Source: Pseudomonas reactans
GTDB taxonomy: Bacteria > Pseudomonadota > Gammaproteobacteria > Pseudomonadales > Pseudomonadaceae
DNA length: 64,000 nt
Direction: 5' to 3'
Assembly: GCF_013385825.1 (NCBI RefSeq)
Contig: NZ_JACAPG010000006.1
Location: 62,001 to 126,000 of the forward strand
This document shows, in pieces, positions 58,943-64,000 of the stretch. Below the pieces are notes generated by a model that was given only the letters and a program-made list of their open reading frames with translations, was not told where the DNA came from and did not search any database. The stretch's first letter is position 1, and every line of letters begins with the position of its first letter. Position numbers and translations under genes: made by a program.

Positions 58943-59344
58943 ATGGGCATGGACAGTCAGGGCTTTACCCTGATCGAGTTACTGATCGCCGTGGTGATCA
59001 TTGCGGTGCTGGCCGGGATTGCTTACCCCGGCTACACCGGCCATATGAAAAAGGTCTATCGCGCTGAAATCGCCGCGTTATTGACCGACCAGGCTCAGCA
59101 TCTGGAGCGGTTTTATACGAGGAGCGGCACTTTTATTGATGCAAGCGGCGTCAGCGAGGGCAATGATCGCTATAGAATCACCGCAGCATTGAACCCTCAG
59201 GATTTCCAGCTCGTGGCTACGCCTCGCGTCGGCTCGATGATGACTGGCGACCTTTGCGGCGACTTCAGCCTGGTCAGCACCGGCGCGCGGACCAATCCGG
59301 GTGCGGCACCTGAAATGTCGCGCAAGCTGTGCTGGGGGCAATGA
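58943..59344 (+). CDS. pilE: type IV pilus minor pilin PilE
   Basis: A 133-residue prepilin: leader MGMDSQG, helix FTLIELLIAVVIIAVLAGIAYP, a short beta domain with two Cys (DLCGDF, KLCWGQ) near the end that can form a disulfide. It has a clear AGGAG site before the ATG at 58943. Last gene of the minor-pilin run. Confidence 0.9.
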   Translation: MGMDSQGFTLIELLIAVVIIAVLAGIAYPGYTGHMKKVYRAEIAALLTDQAQHLERFYTRSGTFIDASGVSEGNDRYRITAALNPQDFQLVATPRVGSMMTGDLCGDFSLVSTGARTNPGAAPEMSRKLCWGQ

Positions 59345-59403
59345 TGAGAGTGCTGAATGACTGGGCGCCAAGTGCGCATGTTCCTATTTATCGGCTGGAT
59401 CAA

Positions 59404-60516
59404 ATGATGGCAGAGCAACAGCAGGTAGTGATTGTCGGTGGCGGGGTCATCGGCTTGTTGACGGCGTTCAACCTGGCGATCCAAGGGCAAGCCGTGGTGC
59501 TGCTGGAGCGCGCGGGGTTGGGGCAGGAGTCCTCCTGGGCGGGCGGTGGTATTGTCTCGCCGCTGTATCCGTGGCGCTACAGCCCGGCTGTCACTGCACT
59601 CGCGCATTGGTCCCAGGACTTTTATCCACAGCTGGCGCAGCGCCTGTTCGCCCAGACGGGGGTTGATCCGGAGGTGCATACCACCGGCCTGTACTGGCTG
59701 GACCTGGACGACGAAGCCGAAGCCCTGGCCTGGGCTGCGCGAGAAGGCCGCCCCTTGAGCAAAGTGGATGTCTCGGCTGCCCATGATGCCGTTCCGGTGC
59801 TGGGCGGCGGGTACTCCAGCGCGGTCTACATGGCTGACGTCGCCAATGTGCGCAACCCGCGCCTGGTCAAATCCCTCAAGGCGGCACTGCTGGCGTTGCC
59901 CGGCGTGACCCTTCATGAGCAGTGCGAAGTGACCGGATTTGTTCTGGATGCGGGCAATGTCGTGGGTGTGAATACAGCTAATGGGCCGATCTTTGGCGAT
60001 CACGTCGTGCTGGCGGCCGGTGCGTGGAGCGGTGAACTGCTGGGTACTTTGGGCCTGTCGCTGCCGGTCGAGCCGGTCAAAGGCCAGATGATCCTGTACA
60101 AATGCGCCTCGGACTTCCTGTCGAGCATGGTCCTGGCCAAGGGGCGTTATGCGATCCCCCGGCGTGACGGGCACATCTTGATTGGCAGTACCCTGGAGCA
60201 CGAAGGCTTCGACAAGACCCCTACCGAGACGGCGCTGCAAAGTCTCAAGGCATCCGCGGTGGAGTTGATTCCCGCCTTGGCGGACGCCGAGGTGGTTGGG
60301 CACTGGGCAGGGTTGCGCCCTGGTTCACCGGAAGGCATCCCCTATATTGGCCAAGTGCCGGGCTTAAAAGGCTTGTGGCTCAACTGCGGCCATTACCGCA
60401 ATGGTCTGGTGCTTGCGCCGGCATCTTGCCAGTTGTTTACTGACTTGCTGCTGGCGCGTGCGCCGATCATCGACCCTGCGCCTTATGCGCCAGAAGGTCG
60501 GATCAACGCTGGATAG
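59404..60516 (+). CDS. thiO: glycine oxidase ThiO
   Basis: A 370-residue FAD amino acid oxidase of the DAO family with VVIVGGGVIGLLTAFNLA and GAGVCSP-like GGGIVSPLYPWRY. It oxidises glycine to the imine used in thiazole synthesis for thiamine. The start is unsure: 59404 (MMAEQQQ) matches known ThiO N-termini best, but an ATG at 59341 overlapping the pilE stop has a better ribosome site. The 3' end overlaps the next convergent gene by 14 bases. Confidence 0.92.
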   Translation: MMAEQQQVVIVGGGVIGLLTAFNLAIQGQAVVLLERAGLGQESSWAGGGIVSPLYPWRYSPAVTALAHWSQDFYPQLAQRLFAQTGVDPEVHTTGLYWLDLDDEAEALAWAAREGRPLSKVDVSAAHDAVPVLGGGYSSAVYMADVANVRNPRLVKSLKAALLALPGVTLHEQCEVTGFVLDAGNVVGVNTANGPIFGDHVVLAAGAWSGELLGTLGLSLPVEPVKGQMILYKCASDFLSSMVLAKGRYAIPRRDGHILIGSTLEHEGFDKTPTETALQSLKASAVELIPALADAEVVGHWAGLRPGSPEGIPYIGQVPGLKGLWLNCGHYRNGLVLAPASCQLFTDLLLARAPIIDPAPYAPEGRINAG

Positions 60517-60736
60517 ACTTCGGGCCCTGCTCCAGATGCGCCTGGGTGCAATACCATTCCTGACGTGAGCTCAGGGCGCGATTCTGCGGCAGGTGCACGC
60601 CGCAGTGGGCGCAGCGCACCATCAGGGCGGCGTCAGGTTCGCTTGCGCGATGTTGCTTGGCGGCCGGGCTTTTGAACTTGCGCCAGAACCATACTGCGGC
60701 GGCAATGACGGCAATCCAGAACAATAGACGAAGCAT
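60503..60736 (-). CDS. PP0621-family small membrane protein
   Basis: A 77-residue protein with one N-terminal membrane helix (LLFWIAVIAAAVWFW) and a Cys pair CAHC plus a later WYCTQAH, suggesting a small zinc-ribbon. The family is found throughout Pseudomonas; function unknown. Convergent overlap with thiO. Confidence 0.85.
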   Translation of the reverse strand: MLRLLFWIAVIAAAVWFWRKFKSPAAKQHRASEPDAALMVRCAHCGVHLPQNRALSSRQEWYCTQAHLEQGPKSIQR

Positions 60737-60814
60737 GATGGGCAGTTTCTCGACAAGGAATGCGCCAGTTTAGCCAAGGACGTGCCAGGCGCACAGCGCA
60801 ATAAATATCACCCA

Positions 60815-60842
60815 CAAAAAAGGAGCCTCGAAAGGCTCCTTC
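60815..60842 (-). terminator. terminator of bamD
   Basis: AGGAGCCT and AGGCTCCT pair over the stable tetraloop TTCG and are followed by six T on the minus strand, 21 bases after the bamD stop. Confidence 0.93.
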
Positions 60843-60861
60843 TTGATGACACCCGGTGCTA

Positions 60862-61887
60862 TCAGTCAAACACACCGAAAGTCATGTAGCTGAACCACGA
60901 ACGATCCTGGTTGTTGCCCAGGGCCTCAGGCTCTTCTTCTTTGATCACGTCGCCGTTCTCGTCATGCGGCTTGAGCTCCGAAGGAATAGCGTCCTTGGCG
61001 TCCTGGTACTGCTTGATCACGTCCTGGTTGGCGCGGGTTTCGCCCGGCGGCAGCGGTGGACGGGACTCGATCAGGCCCAGGGTGTACTTGCTCAGCCACG
61101 AACGGTTGTCGGCTTCGGCAACCTGAGGCACGAACTGGCCGTCTTTCAGGCTTGGGTGATCCGGGTAGTTGAGCTTCAGGGTTTCCAGGCTGGTGCTGGC
61201 CAGCTCGTCCAGGTGTAGACGCTGGTAAGCCTCGGTCATCACGGCCAGGCCGTCACCCACGGAAGGGGTTTCCTGGAAGTTTTCTACCACATAACGACCA
61301 CGGTTGGCGGCGGCTACGTAGGCCTGACGGGTCAGGTAGTAGTGCGCCACGTGGATTTCGTAGGAAGCCAGCAGGTTGCGCAGGTAGATCATGCGCTGCT
61401 TGGCGTCCGGCGCGTAGCGGCTGTTGGGGTAGCGGCTGGTCAGCTGGGCGAACTCGTTGTAGGAGTCGCGGGCAGCGCCCGGGTCACGCTTGGTCATGTC
61501 CAGCGGCAGGAAGCGCGCCAGCAGGCCGACGTCCTGGTCGAACGAGGTCAGGCCCTTCATGTAGTAGGCGTAGTCGACGTTCGGGTGCTGCGGATGCAGG
61601 CGGATGAAACGCTCGGCGGCGGACTTGGCAGCTTCCGGCTCGGCGTTCTTGTAGTTGGCGTAGATCAGCTCGAGCTGGGCCTGGTCGGCGTAGCGCCCGA
61701 ACGGATAGCGCGACTCCAGTGCCTTCAGCTTCGCTGTGGCGCTGGTGAAGCTATTATTGTCCAAGTCTTTCTGAGCCAGTTGGTACAACTCGACTTCGCT
61801 CAGGTTTTCGTCGACGACTTCCTTTGTTGACGAGCAAGCAGCAGTCATGGCGAGGATGGCGATCAGCAGCAGGTGTTTCACTTGCAT
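60862..61887 (-). CDS. bamD: outer-membrane assembly lipoprotein BamD
   Basis: A 341-residue lipoprotein with lipobox MTAACSS and TPR repeats ([30 protein letters not shown]). BamD is the essential helper of BamA in inserting outer-membrane proteins. The C-terminus is longer than in E. coli, with an acidic tail. Start at 61887 (MQVKHLL) marks the signal peptide. It diverges from rluD. Confidence 0.96.
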   Translation of the reverse strand: MQVKHLLLIAILAMTAACSSTKEVVDENLSEVELYQLAQKDLDNNSFTSATAKLKALESRYPFGRYADQAQLELIYANYKNAEPEAAKSAAERFIRLHPQHPNVDYAYYMKGLTSFDQDVGLLARFLPLDMTKRDPGAARDSYNEFAQLTSRYPNSRYAPDAKQRMIYLRNLLASYEIHVAHYYLTRQAYVAAANRGRYVVENFQETPSVGDGLAVMTEAYQRLHLDELASTSLETLKLNYPDHPSLKDGQFVPQVAEADNRSWLSKYTLGLIESRPPLPPGETRANQDVIKQYQDAKDAIPSELKPHDENGDVIKEEEPEALGNNQDRSWFSYMTFGVFD

Positions 61888-62036
61888 GGCGGCTTGCGTC
61901 CCTATGACGGCCGCTGTCTTGGGCGGGGCCGTCCTGTTATGATGAGCGCCCCGTTGAAAGCCTCGGGGCAAAAGACGCCGTATTTAACCACAAGCGCGCA
62001 GCCGAAACCAAAGGCTGTGCCACGCCTAGTCTGAGC

Positions 62037-62999
62037 ATGTCCGATAAAATTGAACTTCGCGCAGAGGTGCCGTCCGAATTGGGCGGCCAACGCCTCGATC
62101 AAGTCGCCGCACAATTATTCGCTGAGCACTCGCGCTCGCGCCTTTCCGCCTGGATCAAAGACGGCCGCCTGACTGTGGATGGAGCGGTTATCCGCCCGCG
62201 AGACATAGTCCATGGCGGTGCGATTCTTGAGCTGACTGCCGAGCAGGAAGCCCAGGGAGAATGGGTCGCCCAGGACATCGAGCTGGATATCGTCTATGAA
62301 GACGACGACATCCTGGTCATCAACAAACCCGCAGGCCTGGTGGTTCACCCGGCGGCCGGGCACGCTGATGGCACCTTGCTCAATGCCTTGTTGCACCACG
62401 TGCCGGACATCATCAATGTCCCGCGCTGCGGCATCGTGCACCGTCTGGACAAGGACACCACCGGCTTGATGGTGGTGGCCAAGACCATTCAAGCGCAGAC
62501 GCAGTTGGTCACACAATTGCAAAGCCGCAGCGTCAGCCGGATCTACGAATGCATCGTGATCGGCGTGGTGGTGGCAGGTGGCAAGATCAACGCCCCGATC
62601 GGTCGCCACGGCCAGCAGCGCCAGCGTATGGCGGTGATGGAAGGCGGCAAGCAGGCCGTCAGCCACTACCGTGTGCTGGAGCGTTTCCGTTCCCACACCC
62701 ACGTGCGGGTCAAGCTGGAAACCGGCCGTACCCACCAGATTCGCGTGCACATGGCGCACATCAACTTTCCGTTGGTCGGAGATCCGGCCTACGGTGGTCG
62801 CTTCCGTATTCCGCCTGCGGCCAGCCAGACCATGGTTGAATCGTTGAAAACCTTCCCGCGCCAGGCACTGCATGCGCGCTTCTTGGAGTTGGACCATCCG
62901 ACGAGCGGTAAGCGGATGAGCTGGGAATCGCCGCTGCCGGACGATCTGGTCTGGCTGCTGTCGCTGCTCAAGCAGGATCGCGAGGCGTTTATCGGATGA
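62037..62999 (+). CDS. rluD: 23S rRNA pseudouridine synthase RluD
   Basis: A 320-residue synthase with an N-terminal S4 domain and the catalytic Asp in HRLDKDTTGLMVVAK. It makes pseudouridines 1911, 1915 and 1917 (E. coli numbers) in helix 69. Overlaps pgeF by four bases; divergence from bamD is conserved. Confidence 0.97.
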   Translation: MSDKIELRAEVPSELGGQRLDQVAAQLFAEHSRSRLSAWIKDGRLTVDGAVIRPRDIVHGGAILELTAEQEAQGEWVAQDIELDIVYEDDDILVINKPAGLVVHPAAGHADGTLLNALLHHVPDIINVPRCGIVHRLDKDTTGLMVVAKTIQAQTQLVTQLQSRSVSRIYECIVIGVVVAGGKINAPIGRHGQQRQRMAVMEGGKQAVSHYRVLERFRSHTHVRVKLETGRTHQIRVHMAHINFPLVGDPAYGGRFRIPPAASQTMVESLKTFPRQALHARFLELDHPTSGKRMSWESPLPDDLVWLLSLLKQDREAFIG

Positions 63000-63721
63000 G
63001 TGACTGGCTGATTCCTGACTGGCCTGCGCCGGCTCAGGTGAAAGCCTGCGTCACCACCCGTGCGGGCGGCGTCAGCCTGACGCCGTTCGACAGCCTCAAC
63101 CTGGGCGATCACGTCGAGGACAGCCTGGAGGCCGTCCTTGAGAATCGCCGTCGCCTTAGCGATGCCTTCACTATTCAGCCGGCTTGGCTGCGTCAGGTTC
63201 ATGGTGTGACTGTGGTCGAAGCCGACCCAAATCGCACCGTCGAAGCGGATGGCAGTTGGACCAGCACCCCTGGCATTGCCTGCACCGCCATGACCGCCGA
63301 TTGCCTGCCTGCGTTGTTCTGCAACCGCGCCGGCACCCGTGTGGCGGCGGCCCATGCCGGTTGGCGTGGCCTGGCGGCGGGCGTGCTGGAAGCTGCCTTT
63401 GAAAGCCTGGATACCGATCCGGGTGAAGTGCTGGTCTGGCTTGGCCCGGCGATTGGCCCGCAAGCCTTTGAAGTCGGCCCGGAAGTGCGTGAAGCCTTCA
63501 TGCAGCAATTGCCGATCACCGCTGAAGCCTTCGTGCCCAGCCGCAATTCCGGCAAATTCATGGCCGACATCTATAAGCTGGCCCGTCTGCGCCTGGCCGC
63601 ACGTGGCGTCACTGCTGTTTATGGTGGCGGTTTATGCACCGTGACCGACCCGCGCTTCTTTTCTTACCGCCGTAGCCCACGCACCGGTCGGTTTGCCTCC
63701 CTTATCTGGCTGGAACGCTAG
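62996..63721 (+). CDS. pgeF: peptidoglycan editing factor PgeF (YfiH, laccase domain)
   Basis: A 241-residue Cu-oxidase_4 family protein. Metal or active-site residues are in RQVHG, TADCLP and AAHAGWRGL. PgeF removes wrongly placed serine from UDP-MurNAc precursors; older annotations call it polyphenol oxidase. It is coupled to rluD and lies before clpB. Confidence 0.95.
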   Translation: MSDWLIPDWPAPAQVKACVTTRAGGVSLTPFDSLNLGDHVEDSLEAVLENRRRLSDAFTIQPAWLRQVHGVTVVEADPNRTVEADGSWTSTPGIACTAMTADCLPALFCNRAGTRVAAAHAGWRGLAAGVLEAAFESLDTDPGEVLVWLGPAIGPQAFEVGPEVREAFMQQLPITAEAFVPSRNSGKFMADIYKLARLRLAARGVTAVYGGGLCTVTDPRFFSYRRSPRTGRFASLIWLER

Positions 63722-63751
63722 ACTCCTCTGATCTGCGTCAACTGTCCGTCG

Positions 63752-63779
63752 CTTGAAACTCGCAGAATCCACCCCATCT
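63752..63779 (+). promoter_or_regulatory. sigma-32 heat-shock promoter of clpB
   Basis: CTTGAA, 14 bases, CCCCATCT: close to a perfect RpoH consensus. Transcription would start near 63786, about 66 bases before clpB. Confidence 0.93.
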
Positions 63780-63851
63780 ATAGGGGTATCTGGCAGGTTT
63801 CTTCATTCAGGATGTTTTATAGCTCCGGCCTGCTCAAAAGGAAGGTGACTA

Positions 63852-64000
63852 ATGCGTATTGATCGTTTAACCAGCAAATTACAGTTGGCATTATCTGACT
63901 CTCAATCCTTGGCGGTGGGCCTCGACCATCCGGCCATCGAGCCTGCACATTTGATGCAGGCGCTTCTGGAACAGCAAGGTGGTTCTATCAAGCCTTTGCT
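63852..64000 (+). CDS. clpB: ATP-dependent disaggregase ClpB, start only
   Basis: The first 49 codons ([20 protein letters not shown], then [17 protein letters not shown]) match the N-domain of ClpB; the rest lies beyond the right edge. ClpB works with DnaK to dissolve protein aggregates. AAGGTGA stands before the ATG and the sigma-32 promoter fits. Confidence 0.96.

Overview
The window looks like chromosome of a Pseudomonas of the fluorescens group. The long conserved blocks (ychF-pth-rplY-prs-tRNA-ispE-lolB, hemA-prfA-prmC-moeB-murI, algW-cysD-cysNC, rpsT/murJ-ribF-ileS-lspA-fkpB-ispH, bamD/rluD-pgeF-clpB) follow the Pseudomonas gene order as I remember it. Coding is GC-rich, and typical fluorescens-type REP doublets are scattered through the intergenic spaces. 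No species can be proven from the sequence alone.

Region 1 (1-12.1 kb) is a Hrp1-type type III secretion locus, called rsp/rsc in P. fluorescens. It holds the start of the HrpL-type sigma factor gene with a good sigma-54 promoter, a perfect hrp box and hrpJ, a hrcV cut to its membrane half, and intact hrcS, hrcT and hrcU. On the other strand lies a run from the pilin-like hrpA through hrpB, hrcJ, hrpD, hrpE, hrpF, hrpG, hrcC and hrpT to hrpV, headed by a second hrp box and preceded by one HrpS-type enhancer-binding protein. A single deletion between hrcV and hrcS would explain the loss of hrpQ, the ATPase gene hrcN, hrpO, hrpP, hrcQ and nearly all of hrcR. The harpin gene hrpZ is also absent from its usual place. 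Regulation and basal-body genes look intact, but the export engine does not.

Region 2 (12.1-24.6 kb) is housekeeping: translation, PRPP, isoprenoid, lipoprotein sorting, tetrapyrrole, release factor and its methylase, cell wall glutamate, then a PagL-type lipid A deacylase.

Region 3 (24.7-36.9 kb) is a light or singlet-oxygen response cluster. Nine tightly coupled genes run leftward: DUF523/DUF1722, a MerR regulator of the LitR type without a visible B12 motif, photolyase, an NTF2-fold protein, SDR, FAD amine-oxidase-like protein, DUF1365, a cyclopropane-fatty-acid-synthase-like methyltransferase and DUF2878. Next to them are a tryptophan-rich small protein, a second FAD protein, a divergent TIGR01777 epimerase and ferrochelatase. 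Two operator-like palindromes (TGTACAA-N10-TTGTACA) sit in front of the main operon and a degenerate third lies in the neighbouring divergent promoter.

Region 4 (36.9-48.7 kb) carries a TonB siderophore receptor, AlgW protease, a Nif3-like protein, sulfate activation (cysD, fused cysNC), an acyltransferase, pta without an adjacent ackA, DUF3565, SlyD and ribosomal protein S20. Region 5 (48.9-64 kb) carries murJ through ispH, a reduced type IV minor-pilin cluster without pilY1, thiO, bamD, rluD, pgeF and the start of clpB behind a strong sigma-32 promoter. Five REP doublets of three sequence types are present. I found no insertion sequence, prophage or CRISPR array.
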